From: Clostridium tetanomorphum
Lineage (GTDB): Bacteria; Bacillota; Clostridia; Clostridiales; Clostridiaceae
DNA: 64,000 nucleotides
Assembly: GCF_017873215.1 (NCBI RefSeq)
Contig: NZ_JAGGKA010000001.1
Span: 248,001-312,000 of the forward strand
Direction of reading: 5' to 3'
A program made the position numbers and the translations under genes. Below, one piece after another: positions 9,449-18,310 of this stretch (position 1 is the stretch's first letter; each line of letters opens with the position of its first letter). The notes beneath the pieces were generated by a model, which had not been told where the DNA came from, did no database searches, and saw only the letters and a program-made list of their open reading frames with translations.

Positions 9449-11125
9449 TTATTCATCTCCTTTAGGAATTGTAAAACTTACACAAGTGCCTTCATTAAGT
9501 GAACTGTTAATTTTTAATTTATAATTATCTCCGTATAATAGTTTTAGTCGTTCATTTACATTTCTTAATCCAATACCAGAAGGATTAAGAAATAAGTTGG
9601 ACAATTTATTATCATCCATTCCGATTCCATTATCTTCCACTGTGAAAATTAATTCATCATTTACTAAATTTACATTAATATTTACAATTCCACCAGAAGG
9701 CCTAGGTAATATACCATGTTTTATGGAGTTTTCAACAATTGGCTGAAGTATAAATACTGGTATTTTACGTTGTAGTAAATTACCTGGTATATTTATATTT
9801 ACCTTAAGTCTATCACCAAATCTTGCATGTTCTATAGATAAATATGAATTTAAGAAATCACATTCATCTTTAATTGTAACGAAATCTTCTTCTCTTTTCA
9901 ATGTTTGTCTAAAATAGTTGGAAAGATTTATAATAAGTTCACGTGCTTTATTAGGATTTATTCTACAAAAAGAAGCTATTGTATTTAATGCATTAAATAA
10001 AAAATGGGGATGAATTTGAGTACGTAAAGCTTTATATTCTGCAATGCAAGCTTCATGAGCTATTTGGTTTAATTTATATATTTGTAATTGATTAGATAAA
10101 AGACTACTTAATTGTTTGGCAAATTGTATAAAGTATTCATCCACATAATTTTTAGATTTTAGTTTTAAGCCTATGACAGCTTCTAATTTATCTTTATTAA
10201 ATATTGGAATAAAGAAAAAGATTAATTCATTCCTCATATTCCCATTGGATATAGGCACTATTTTATATTCAGGATTAAGAAAATAGGAATTAAGGGACTC
10301 ATTTAAATATTCTAAGGGGATTTTTTTTCCACAATAATATAATAATTCTTTATTATTTGCAACAAATACACCTTTGAAATTATTAACATCATATATTATT
10401 TTAGCTACATTTTCAGCAGTTTCATTATTGAAGCCTTTTTTCAAATATTTTAATGTTTGCTCTGCAATTATCAATGTTTTTTGTGCCTGAATAGCTCCTA
10501 TTCTGTTATATTGTTCAGCAGCATCGTTAATAATATTTATAAATATTACAACTCCAAAAGAGTTTATAAGTATCATAGGTATAGCTATTATTTTTTCTAA
10601 TTCTAAAGCTTCATTAAAAGGTTTGGAAAATACTAAAATAATTATCATCTGAAGAGATTCTGCTATTACAGCAGCTATTAAACCAATTTTAGGGTCTAAG
10701 TGATCTTTTTTTAAGTATTGTCTTGCAAATCCACCACATAGTCCTTCCACAATAGTAGATATACCACAAGCTAGAGCAGTAAAACCACCCATACTATATC
10801 TTTGAAAACCAGCAAGAGTTCCAACCATAAAACCAATTGCTGGTCCACCTATATATCCAGCAGCAATAGCGCCAATAGGCCTAGTGTTAGCTATAGCGTA
10901 TGGATTAATCATAGTCATTGTGCTATTAGATGATTTAGGATCTACATTTATTCCAGTATAAGTACCAATTATAGAAAGCACAGTAAAAAATAGTATTATT
11001 GTTAGTTCGTTTGAAAAAGGATCTTTATTTTTAGCAAAAAATCTTTTTGATATTGTAATTTGACCATATATATATGCAGCTAATGCTATTAGAGACATGC
11101 TTTCTAATAATTGAATATATATCAT
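9449..11125 (-). CDS. lytS: LytS-family sensor histidine kinase
   Basis: 558 residues from the ATG at 11125, which has AAGGTGG about 8 bases upstream; the longer TTG reading (11185) starts inside the promoter -10 box and is rejected. N-terminal 5TM-LYT membrane domain (about 1-190, includes NPYAIANTRPIGAIAAG), GAF-like region (about 210-340), His_kinase domain with ALRTQIHPHFLFNALNTIA (phospho-His in HPHF), and a C-terminal GHKL ATPase (EDNGIGM, then GIGLRNVNERL). Pairs with the adjoining LytTR regulator and is divergent from cstA. Homologues (LytS, BtsS) sense pyruvate or membrane state. Confidence 0.9.
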   Translation of the reverse strand: MIYIQLLESMSLIALAAYIYGQITISKRFFAKNKDPFSNELTIILFFTVLSIIGTYTGINVDPKSSNSTMTMINPYAIANTRPIGAIAAGYIGGPAIGFMVGTLAGFQRYSMGGFTALACGISTIVEGLCGGFARQYLKKDHLDPKIGLIAAVIAESLQMIIILVFSKPFNEALELEKIIAIPMILINSFGVVIFINIINDAAEQYNRIGAIQAQKTLIIAEQTLKYLKKGFNNETAENVAKIIYDVNNFKGVFVANNKELLYYCGKKIPLEYLNESLNSYFLNPEYKIVPISNGNMRNELIFFFIPIFNKDKLEAVIGLKLKSKNYVDEYFIQFAKQLSSLLSNQLQIYKLNQIAHEACIAEYKALRTQIHPHFLFNALNTIASFCRINPNKARELIINLSNYFRQTLKREEDFVTIKDECDFLNSYLSIEHARFGDRLKVNINIPGNLLQRKIPVFILQPIVENSIKHGILPRPSGGIVNINVNLVNDELIFTVEDNGIGMDDNKLSNLFLNPSGIGLRNVNERLKLLYGDNYKLKINSSLNEGTCVSFTIPKGDE

Positions 11126-11165
11126 AAATTTATACCACCTTAAATTTAATAAATTTGATACTACA

Positions 11166-11193
11166 ATTATACACAAAAAAAACAATGTTTAAA
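11166..11193 (-). promoter_or_regulatory. Promoter of lytSR
   Basis: Minus strand TTTAAA (11188-11193), 16-bp spacer, TATAAT (11166-11171), about 40 bp before the lytS ATG. Confidence 0.55.
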
Positions 11194-11218
11194 TGATTTT
11201 CACAACTATAATTAGGCT

Positions 11219-11267
11219 GTTTACCCCCTATATTTTGCACTTCACTGTGAACATTATTCCGTTTACC
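11219..11267. promoter_or_regulatory. Candidate LytR operator: repeats at 21-bp spacing
   Basis: GTTTACC occurs at 11219-11225 and 11261-11267, exactly 42 bp apart, with a degenerate copy (CTTCACT, 4 of 7) midway at 11240-11246, giving three sites at 21-bp steps (two helical turns). This is the spacing used by LytTR regulators. Confidence 0.5.
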
Positions 11268-11299
11268 ATAAAAGTATATATAAGAAATCAGAATTTTAA

Positions 11300-11305
11300 T
11301 ATAAT
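11300..11305 (+). promoter_or_regulatory. -10 box of cstA promoter
   Basis: TATAAT at 11300-11305 without a recognisable -35 at 17 bp; the GTTTACC repeat ends 10 bp upstream of where the -35 should lie, as for an activator-dependent promoter. Confidence 0.45.
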
Positions 11306-11378
11306 TTATTTGAAATATTAAAGAGATTTTAAAAGCTAGTGAAAAGGTTTTTTATTATGATTTAAGGAGGTTTTATTG

Positions 11379-12848
11379 ATGGTATCATTTATCATTTCTC
11401 TTATTGCACTAGTAGTGGGATACTTTATTTATGGAAAAGTAGTTGAAAGGTTTTTCGGAGCAGATGAAAATATAGAGACTCCAGCTATACGTTTGGAAGA
11501 TGGTGTAGACTATGTACCTATGCCAGAATGGAAGATATTTTTAATACAATTTTTAAATATTGCAGGATTGGGACCAATATTTGGAGCTATTTTAGGCGCA
11601 ATGTTTGGACCAGCAGCTTTTTTATGGATTGTATTTGGCTGTATATTTGCAGGAGGAGTACATGATTATTTTTCAGGAATGCTTTCAGTTAGACATGATG
11701 GAGCTAGTGTTCCCGAAGTAGTAGGTAAATATCTTGGAGGCGGATTTAAGCAATTTATGAGAGTATTTTCAGTTATACTCTTAGTGTTAGTAGGAGTAGT
11801 TTTTGTAACAGGACCAGCTGGATTACTTGCAAGTTTGACTCCTAATTCTTTAGACAAGAATTTTTGGTTATATGTTATATTTGCATATTATATTTTAGCT
11901 ACATTGCTTCCCGTGGACAAACTCATAGGGAAAATATATCCTATATTTGGTATATGTTTACTTGTTATGGCTGTAGGTGTAGGGGCAAAATTAATTTTAG
12001 ATGGTTATCCTATACCAGAAGCTATTCCATCAAACTTATATAATATGCATAGTAACCCAGGGACAACACCTTTATTCCCGGTATTATTTGTAACTATCGC
12101 TTGTGGAGCTATATCAGGATTTCATTCTACACAATCACCATTAATGGCAAGATGTATAACTAATGAAAAACAAGGTAGAAGAATATTTTATGGATCTATG
12201 ATAGCAGAAGGTATAGTAGCTTTAATTTGGGCAGCAGCATCAATGAGCTATTTTGCAGGTCCTAATGGAGTAGATGGAGTAACAAAATTAAATGTAGCTA
12301 TGACAGCTAATGGTAATAATGCAGCTTGGGCAGTAAATGTAATATGTAATTCACTACTTGGAAAAGTTGGAGGAGCTCTTGCTATACTTGGAGTTGTAGC
12401 GTGTCCTATAACTTCAGGAGATACTGCTTTTAGAAGTGCAAGACTTACTATAGCAGATTCAATTAATTATAAACAAGAAAAAATCAAAGGAAGATTAGCA
12501 ATTAGTATACCATTATTTGTAATAGGGTTTGTTTTAACTCAAATAGATTTCAATGTTATTTGGAGATATTTTGGATGGTCAAATCAGGCTTTAGCTACAG
12601 TGGTTTTATGGGCTTCAGCCATGTATTTAGTTCATAATGAAAAAATGCATTGGATAGCAAGTATACCAGCAGTATTTATGACAGCAGTAAGTATAACTTA
12701 CATTATAGTTGCTCCAGAAGGATTTAAAATGTCTACAGCAATAGGATATCCTGTTGGAGTAATTGGAGCAATAATTGTATTAGCAATCTTTTTGGTAGCA
12801 GCCAAAAAAAGATTATCACAACTTCATGCAAGTTCAAAAACAATTTAA
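11379..12848 (+). CDS. cstA: CstA-family carbon-starvation/pyruvate transporter
   Basis: 489 residues from ATG 11379 (AAGGAGG 8 bases upstream; a TTG three bases earlier is less well spaced). About a dozen membrane helices; conserved CstA segments include FLNIAGLGPIFGAILG (about 46-61), GGVHDYFSGM (about 92) and ISGFHSTQSPLMARC (about 246-260), plus GDTAFRSARL (about 350). It is the short form of the family, as in many Firmicutes. The E. coli members BtsT and CstA import pyruvate and the BtsT gene is controlled by a LytSR-type system; the divergent lytSR here supports the same job. A terminator follows. Confidence 0.9.
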   Translation: MVSFIISLIALVVGYFIYGKVVERFFGADENIETPAIRLEDGVDYVPMPEWKIFLIQFLNIAGLGPIFGAILGAMFGPAAFLWIVFGCIFAGGVHDYFSGMLSVRHDGASVPEVVGKYLGGGFKQFMRVFSVILLVLVGVVFVTGPAGLLASLTPNSLDKNFWLYVIFAYYILATLLPVDKLIGKIYPIFGICLLVMAVGVGAKLILDGYPIPEAIPSNLYNMHSNPGTTPLFPVLFVTIACGAISGFHSTQSPLMARCITNEKQGRRIFYGSMIAEGIVALIWAAASMSYFAGPNGVDGVTKLNVAMTANGNNAAWAVNVICNSLLGKVGGALAILGVVACPITSGDTAFRSARLTIADSINYKQEKIKGRLAISIPLFVIGFVLTQIDFNVIWRYFGWSNQALATVVLWASAMYLVHNEKMHWIASIPAVFMTAVSITYIIVAPEGFKMSTAIGYPVGVIGAIIVLAIFLVAAKKRLSQLHASSKTI

Positions 12849-12872
12849 TATAAAAGTTACCTTTCCATATTT

Positions 12873-12906
12873 TAAAAAACGCCCTTTAAGTTAGGGTGTT
12901 TTTTAT
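12873..12906 (+). terminator. Terminator after cstA
   Basis: Stem AAAAAACGCCCT / AGGGTGTTTTTT with a 7-nt loop and T-run. Confidence 0.88.
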
Positions 12907-12995
12907 TATATTAATGTATCCATACATTTGATAGATTATAAAAATATCTTATAATAATATTCAAGAGTATGAAATAATTAAAAGTAGGTGATTTT

Positions 12996-13547
12996 ATGGA
13001 AAATAAATTGTGGACTGGAAATAAAACAGCTGAAATAGTTCAAATTAGCTTGATTGCGGCAATTACTTGTTTGGTTACTATGACTATAAGAGTTCCTACT
13101 CTTATAGGATATACTCATTTAGGAGATAGCATGGTATTTTTATCAGCTATACTTTTAGGTAAGAAAAATGGAACAATAGGAGCGGCATTAGGAATGTTTT
13201 TAGCGGATATGCTAGGAGCATACTTTATTTGGGCACCATTTACCCTAGTTATAAAAGGGGGAATGGCTTATATTGCGGCTACAATAGCATATAGAAAAGA
13301 TTTTAATGGGCTTGATACTAGAAATAATATTTTGGCTTTTTTATGTGCTGGTACATGGATGGTTTTAGCTTATTATATAGCAAATGCTGTAATTACAAGA
13401 TTTATATATGTAAAAACTGCAAGCATTAATGAGAGTTTAATAATAGCTTTAGGAGAAGTTCCAGGAAATATTATAGAGGTATTGGTAGGTATAATTCTTG
13501 CTGTTCCTTTAATTAAGGGAATTAGAAAATATTTTTACAAAAAATAG
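12996..13547 (+). CDS. ECF transporter S component (substrate unknown)
   Basis: 183 residues with about six membrane helices. The N-terminal portion (AAITCLVTMTIRVPT, then GYTHLGDSMVFLSAILLG) and the following KNGTIGAALGMFLADML are typical of the small substrate-binding S components of energy-coupling-factor importers. No ATPase or T component is adjacent, so it presumably shares a housekeeping ECF module. No riboswitch is visible upstream, therefore the vitamin or related ligand cannot be named. ATG start with AGGTG site. No terminator was seen before the glycine riboswitch downstream. Confidence 0.75.
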   Translation: MENKLWTGNKTAEIVQISLIAAITCLVTMTIRVPTLIGYTHLGDSMVFLSAILLGKKNGTIGAALGMFLADMLGAYFIWAPFTLVIKGGMAYIAATIAYRKDFNGLDTRNNILAFLCAGTWMVLAYYIANAVITRFIYVKTASINESLIIALGEVPGNIIEVLVGIILAVPLIKGIRKYFYKK

Positions 13548-13579
13548 AAAAATACCAATAAAATTTTATTTAAAATATA

Positions 13580-13608
13580 TTGCAATTAAAAAAAATAGAT
13601 GATATAAT
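13580..13608 (+). promoter_or_regulatory. Promoter of the glycine riboswitch/symporter transcript
   Basis: TTGCAA (13580-13585), 17-bp spacer, TATAAT (13603-13608). Confidence 0.7.
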
Positions 13609-13628
13609 CTTATATAATTTAATAAGTG

Positions 13629-13812
13629 GTTCGGATGAAGGTAATAGGAGAGAGGCTTTATGCCCACCGAAGATGTTAATCTTTCAGGTACCATTATTTA
13701 TGGGGAGGACTGTTATTGGACGAAACTCTGGAGAGACTCTTAAATGAGCACCGAAGGAGCAAGTTGAAATATTTCAATGAAACTCTCAGGTAAAAGGACA
13801 GAGAATAGAACT
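13629..13812 (+). ncRNA. Tandem glycine riboswitch
   Basis: Two aptamers in series. Aptamer 1 (about 13640-13716) has GGAGAG, CACCGAAG and TTTCAGGTA, closed by TAATAG/CTGTTA. Aptamer 2 (about 13722-13806) has the full consensus: GGAGAG, GCACCGAAGGAGCAAG, AAACTCTCAGGTAAAAGGAC, closed by CTCTG (13726-13730) with CAGAG (13799-13803). The leader GGATGA before aptamer 1 and the linker GGACGAAA can form the kink-turn known to join tandem glycine aptamers. Controls the alanine/glycine symporter gene downstream. Confidence 0.95.
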
Positions 13813-13819
13813 GTAATCC

Positions 13820-13858
13820 AGAGGTCTATCATTTTTTGAAAAGACCTCTATTTTATTT
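13820..13858 (+). terminator. Expression platform of glycine riboswitch
   Basis: AGAGGTCT (13820-13827) pairs with AGACCTCT (13842-13849), then ATTTTATTT. The first stem base adjoins the end of the aptamer 2 outer pairing (TCCA, 13817-13820), so aptamer folding can compete with it. Confidence 0.8.
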
Positions 13859-13911
13859 GCGTTGTCTCTATTCATCCTCTGTCCAAATCAAAAATAATAG
13901 GAGGATGGGAA

Positions 13912-15315
13912 ATGGAAAAATTAATTCAAATCTTTACTAAAATCGATTCAATAGTATGGGGAGCACCTTTACTAATTCTACTTGTAGGAACAGGTATATA
14001 CCTAACTCTACGACTTGGTGTAATTCAAATTAGAAAATTACCAATAGCATTTAAGTATCTTTTTTCAAAACAAGATGAAGATAGCAAAGGAGAAGGAGAT
14101 GTTACAAGTTTCCAAGCTTTATGTACTGCATTAGCAGCTACTATTGGTACAGGAAATATTGTAGGTGTGGCTACGGCAATTAAAGCAGGAGGACCTGGAG
14201 CATTATTTTGGATGTGGATGGCAGCCTTCTTTGGAATGGCTACTAAATATGCAGAAGGTTTACTTGCAGTAAAATATAGAGTAGTTGATAAAAATGGACA
14301 AATGTCTGGCGGTCCTATGTATTATATTGAAAGAGGATTAGGAAGTAAATGGTTGGCAAAAATGTTTGCAGTGTTTGGAATAGGAGTTGCTTTTTTTGGA
14401 ATAGGAACTTTTGCTCAAATAAATGCAATATCTGATTCTTTAAAAGATTCTTATGGTGTACCAGTTATAGTATCAGGAATTATAATTACATTGTTAGTAG
14501 CTATGGTAACTTTAGGAGGAATAAAAAGTATTGCTAAAGTAGCTGAAAAGATAGTTCCATTTATGGCTATATTATATATTTTAGCATCATTGATTATATT
14601 AATATTAAATATAAAATTAGTACCAGGAGCTGTGGCTTTAATTTTAGAAAGTGCTTTTAAACCTAGCGCAGCTGTGGGAGGATTTTTAGGTGCTACAGTT
14701 AAACAGGCTATACAAAATGGTGTAGCAAGAGGGGTGTTTTCTAATGAATCTGGACTTGGAAGTGCTCCAATTGCAGCAGCTGCTGCCAAAACCAAATCTT
14801 GTGTACGTCAAGGTCTTATATCAATGACAGGAACATTCATAGATACTATAGTTATATGTACTATGACAGGAATAACTTTAATACTTACAGGAGCTTGGAA
14901 ATCTGATTTAGCTGGAGCAGCTATGACAAATTCTGCTTTTTTAAATGGTATACCATTGCCAATAGTAGGTAAACTTATAATAACTATTGGATTAATGTTC
15001 TTTGCATTTACTACAATTCTTGGATGGAATTACTATGGTGAAAGATGTACAGAATACTTATTTGGAGTAAAGGGAATAAAACCATATAGGTATACATTTA
15101 TTGCTATAGTTGCTGTAGGAGGACTTGCTATATTAAAGCTAGATTTAATATGGATAATTGCAGATATAGTTAATGGACTTATGGCTATCCCCAATTTAAT
15201 AGGTTTAATAGGACTTAGCGGAATAGTTGTAAGTGAAACTAAAAAATATTTTAATAATTTAAATAAAAATGAAGATGAAATAGTAGAAGAAGTTAGAAAG
15301 GTTGCAGCAAGATAG
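13912..15315 (+). CDS. AGCS-family alanine/glycine:cation symporter
   Basis: 467 residues with about 10-11 membrane helices. It matches the AlsT/DagA family: TLRLGVIQIRKLP near residue 32, ALAATIGTGNIVGVATAI (about 72-89), GGPGALFWMWMAAFFGMATK, and FSNESGLGSAPIAAAAA (about 276). It imports alanine or glycine with Na+ or H+. The tandem glycine riboswitch upstream shows that glycine controls it and suggests glycine is a substrate. ATG start with AGGAGGAT. Followed by a terminator. Confidence 0.93.
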   Translation: MEKLIQIFTKIDSIVWGAPLLILLVGTGIYLTLRLGVIQIRKLPIAFKYLFSKQDEDSKGEGDVTSFQALCTALAATIGTGNIVGVATAIKAGGPGALFWMWMAAFFGMATKYAEGLLAVKYRVVDKNGQMSGGPMYYIERGLGSKWLAKMFAVFGIGVAFFGIGTFAQINAISDSLKDSYGVPVIVSGIIITLLVAMVTLGGIKSIAKVAEKIVPFMAILYILASLIILILNIKLVPGAVALILESAFKPSAAVGGFLGATVKQAIQNGVARGVFSNESGLGSAPIAAAAAKTKSCVRQGLISMTGTFIDTIVICTMTGITLILTGAWKSDLAGAAMTNSAFLNGIPLPIVGKLIITIGLMFFAFTTILGWNYYGERCTEYLFGVKGIKPYRYTFIAIVAVGGLAILKLDLIWIIADIVNGLMAIPNLIGLIGLSGIVVSETKKYFNNLNKNEDEIVEEVRKVAAR

Positions 15316-15319
15316 TAAT

Positions 15320-15357
15320 AAAAAAGGCTTTGCTAAATTAGTAAAGCCTTTTTTATT
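15320..15357 (+). terminator. Terminator after symporter gene
   Basis: Stem AAAAAGGCTTTGC / GTAAAGCCTTTTTT with a T-rich tail. Confidence 0.9.
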
Positions 15358-15372
15358 TTATAAATTATTTTT

Positions 15373-15420
15373 ACGAACATTATCAAAATTAAAATGCATA
15401 AAATAGCTATATATACGAAC
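15373..15420 (+). promoter_or_regulatory. PurBox-like operator pair upstream of NCS2 permease
   Basis: ACGAAC at 15373-15378 and 15415-15420 within the extended match TACGAACRWT, 42 bp apart. Resembles the CGAAC core of Bacillus PurR boxes, and the same pair occurs before purE. Confidence 0.6.
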
Positions 15421-15447
15421 GATGATAAAAAAAAGCTCAAAAACATA

Positions 15448-15505
15448 TTGACTTATTTAAAGTATAATGTTAATATTTTATTGTAATAATAATATAAATG
15501 TTCGT
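15448..15505 (+). promoter_or_regulatory. NCS2 permease promoter with downstream inverted PurBox-like site
   Basis: TTGACT (15448-15453), 17-bp spacer, TAATAT (15471-15476); an inverted GTTCGT (15500-15505, in ATAAATGTTCGTAAT) lies in the leader just downstream of the expected start point. Confidence 0.5.
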
Positions 15506-15538
15506 AATCCAAAAAGTATAAATTAGGAGGTTTATGAT

Positions 15539-16981
15539 ATGGAACAACCAAAAGAAAAAGAAGATGCAGTAAATAAAACTTCTTTTATAGACTCATTTTT
15601 CAAATTATCTCAAAATAAAACAAATGTAAAAACTGAAATTATTGCAGGTATAACTACATTTATTACCATGGCATATATAATATTCGTAAATCCAGGTATA
15701 TTAATGCAATCTGGAATGAACTCACAAGGATTATTGGGAGAAGCAGCAGTTAAGGCAGGAATAAGCGCATTAAATGATAGCATGGTAGCAGCAGTATTTG
15801 GAGCAACTTGTATCTCAGCAGCTATAGGAACTTTTGTAATGGGACTTTATGCTAATGTACCTTTTGCTCAGGCTCCAGGAATGGGTCTTAATGCATTTTT
15901 TACTTTTAGTGTTTGTTTAACTTTAGGATATACATGGCAGCAAGCTTTAGCAGCAGTATTTATATCAGGAATATTTTTTATAATAATTACTCTTACATCT
16001 ATAAGAGAAAAAATAGTTGATGCTATACCTCAAAATTTAAAATTTGCTATCTCAGCTGGAATAGGTTTATTTATAGCTTTAATTGGATTAAAGGGTGGAA
16101 GTATTATAGTATCAAATCCAGCTACTTTAGTTGGATTTGGAGATTTTACAAATCCACATGTGGTATTAACTTTGATAGGTATTACAGTTACTGCTATATT
16201 GATGTCAAGAAATGTTAAGGGATCTATATTGATAGGAATTTTAATTACTACTATTGCAGGAATTCCTTTAGGAATAACAAAATTAATTCCTTTAACTTCT
16301 CTTGTAAGTACTCCACCATCAATTGCACCTACTTTTATGCAGTTAGATTTAAAAGGGTTATTAAATTTTGGGGGTAATGGATTAGTAGGAGCTATATTGA
16401 ATATTTTAATGGTAGTAATATCCTTTAGTTTAGTTGATATGTTTGATACTATTGGAACACTTGTTGGTACAGCTCAGAAGGCCAATATGTTAGATGAAAA
16501 TGGAAGAATGAAGAATATGAATAAAGCACTTATGGCAGACGCTATAGCAACTACTTCAGGTGCATTACTTGGTACAAGTAGTGTAACAACATATGTAGAA
16601 TCTACTGCCGGAATTTCAGAAGGTGGAAGAACTGGTTTAGCATCTGTGGTAACAGGAATATTATTTTTATTAGCAATGTTTTTTACTGGATTGGTTGGAA
16701 TAGTACCAGTAGAGGCTACATCACCGGCTCTTATAATAGTAGGAGTTTTAATGATGGGATCAGTTAAGAAAATAGATTTTGATGATTTTACAGAAGCGTT
16801 ACCAGCATTCTTCACTATAGCAATTATGCCTTTTAGTTATAGTATAGCTAATGGAATAGCTTCAGGTATAATATTTTATCCAATTGTTAAATTAGTTACA
16901 AGAAGAGGAAAAGAAGTTCATCCTATAGTTTATATTTTGGCAGCATTATTTATAATCAGGTTTACTATACTTCCTAAATAA
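15539..16981 (+). CDS. NCS2/AzgA-like purine permease
   Basis: 480 residues and about 12-13 membrane helices. Family motifs: EIIAGITTFITMAYIIFVNP (about 34-53), QAPGMGLNAFFTF (about 111-123), and SLVDMFDTIGTLVGTAQKA (about 297-315), followed by GTSSVTTYVESTAGISEGGR. These are the signatures of the hypoxanthine/guanine/adenine branch (PbuG/AzgA) rather than UraA/xanthine permeases. A purine substrate is also supported by the promoter, which has the same PurBox-like sites as purE. ATG start with TTAGGAGG. No guanine riboswitch was found. Confidence 0.9.
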   Translation: MEQPKEKEDAVNKTSFIDSFFKLSQNKTNVKTEIIAGITTFITMAYIIFVNPGILMQSGMNSQGLLGEAAVKAGISALNDSMVAAVFGATCISAAIGTFVMGLYANVPFAQAPGMGLNAFFTFSVCLTLGYTWQQALAAVFISGIFFIIITLTSIREKIVDAIPQNLKFAISAGIGLFIALIGLKGGSIIVSNPATLVGFGDFTNPHVVLTLIGITVTAILMSRNVKGSILIGILITTIAGIPLGITKLIPLTSLVSTPPSIAPTFMQLDLKGLLNFGGNGLVGAILNILMVVISFSLVDMFDTIGTLVGTAQKANMLDENGRMKNMNKALMADAIATTSGALLGTSSVTTYVESTAGISEGGRTGLASVVTGILFLLAMFFTGLVGIVPVEATSPALIIVGVLMMGSVKKIDFDDFTEALPAFFTIAIMPFSYSIANGIASGIIFYPIVKLVTRRGKEVHPIVYILAALFIIRFTILPK

Positions 16982-16994
16982 TAAATACCCCAAA

Positions 16995-17034
16995 CTAAAA
17001 AATAAGGTCTTCAATTGAAGATCTTATTTTTTTA
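16995..17034. terminator. Bidirectional terminator
   Basis: AAAATAAGGTCTTC AATT GAAGATCTTATTTT with T-run, between convergent genes. Confidence 0.88.
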
Positions 17035-18072
17035 TATAGTTAAACGGTTTTCATTATTGGAAATAGATATTTCATCCCAAATTGTGCTATTATAAAATTT
17101 AAAATAAGTACCACATTCTTTTTTTGCATTGTACATTGCTATATCTGCATGTTTTAAAAGAGAATTTACATTGTTACCGTCATTTGGATAAATACTTATG
17201 CCTATACTTGATGTAATAGTAAGTTGTAAACTTTTATATATAAAAGGTATCTGAAGTCCTTTAATAATTCTTTTAGCTATTTGAACTACATCTTGTAACC
17301 CATTACTTATTTTTAGAAATATCACAAACTCATCTCCACCTAGTCTAAAAACAGAGTCATTTCTTCTTATATTGTTTTTAAGTCTAAAAGAAAATTCCTT
17401 TAATACGTAATCTCCAACTTCATGACCTAAATTATCATTTATATTTTTGAAGTTATCTATATCTATAAACATTATGGCAAATATATAATTACACTTTTTA
17501 GCTAAATTAAGCTCTTCATTAAGTTTCTCTACTAAAAATCTTCTATTAGGCAAAGCGGTCAGCGGATCATGATAGGCCATGAACTTCCAATTTTTCTTTT
17601 TTTTGCTTTTTATATTAGTAATTAAGTTTATATTTTTATTATCTTGAATATATGGGGAAAGAAAAATTCCAAGTTCTCCATACCTAGGGCGAAAGGCATT
17701 AACTTTAAAAAATTTTTTAGATTTTGAAGAATATATTTTAAAACTTATAGTTTCCCCTTGTAATGCTACTTGTGTAAAAATACCAAGCCAAGGATCTAAA
17801 GGGTCAAATAAAAAATTTTTTAAACTTTTACCAATAACGTCAGTATTTTTTATACACATGATATTTTCAAAGCTTTTATTTACCATGGTAATAATAGCAT
17901 CACAAGGAGAGTTATTTTCATCGAAAATTATTTTATTTAATACAAATCCTTCTATAAGTAGATTTAGTATAGTATCTAATAATTTAAAGTCTATATTTAA
18001 ATTATTGTCTTTTTCCACTAATGCATCAATTATCGTATTACAAGAACTAGAGTCAGTAATAAACTTTAACAT
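17032..18072 (-). CDS. PAS-GGDEF diguanylate cyclase
   Basis: 346 residues from ATG 18072, chosen because GGGGGG lies 8 bases upstream; a longer TTG reading is poorly spaced. Residues ~45-165 form a PAS-like domain (CDAIITMVNKSFENIMC). The C-terminal ~165 residues are a GGDEF domain: DPLTALPNRR, the metal-binding IDIDNFKNINDNLGH, and the intact active site RLGGDEF. An RxxD inhibitory site (RRND) lies five residues before GGDEF, so c-di-GMP product inhibition is likely. No membrane segments, hence a soluble sensor. Monocistronic. Confidence 0.9.
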   Translation of the reverse strand: MLKFITDSSSCNTIIDALVEKDNNLNIDFKLLDTILNLLIEGFVLNKIIFDENNSPCDAIITMVNKSFENIMCIKNTDVIGKSLKNFLFDPLDPWLGIFTQVALQGETISFKIYSSKSKKFFKVNAFRPRYGELGIFLSPYIQDNKNINLITNIKSKKKKNWKFMAYHDPLTALPNRRFLVEKLNEELNLAKKCNYIFAIMFIDIDNFKNINDNLGHEVGDYVLKEFSFRLKNNIRRNDSVFRLGGDEFVIFLKISNGLQDVVQIAKRIIKGLQIPFIYKSLQLTITSSIGISIYPNDGNNVNSLLKHADIAMYNAKKECGTYFKFYNSTIWDEISISNNENRLTI

Positions 18073-18260
18073 AGATTTATCCCCCCATAAACCATAAATA
18101 CACAAGTGTAGTTAATGAAAATACATGCATTATGTACATATTTTACCATTAAATAGGGCTTATTTAAAGATTTTTTATTATAATTTAACATAAAATTTTA
18201 ATAATTTTCTAAAAACAGTAAAAATTATGTATATCTACTATATATATGATTTTAAAATAA

Positions 18261-18298
18261 AAAGATACCATCTAGTATAATTTTAGATAGCATCTTTT
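18261..18298 (-). terminator. Terminator of the hcp transcription unit
   Basis: Imperfect inverted repeat AAAGATACCATCTA / TAGATAGCATCTTT; on the minus strand it is followed by TTTTTATTTT. Confidence 0.7.
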
Positions 18299-18310
18299 AT
18301 TTGTAAAATT

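Noticed and set aside
11126-11185. Longer lytS reading from TTG 11185
   Set aside because: It would begin just upstream of the promoter -10 box and has no ribosome site; ATG 11125 has AAGGTGG.
14451-14795. Open frame antisense to the symporter gene
   Set aside because: Shadow frame of a well-supported gene, no ribosome site and low-complexity composition.
15361-15538. Guanine/adenine riboswitch before the NCS2 permease
   Set aside because: None of the conserved purine-aptamer loops could be found; the region is explained by PurBox-like sites and a promoter.
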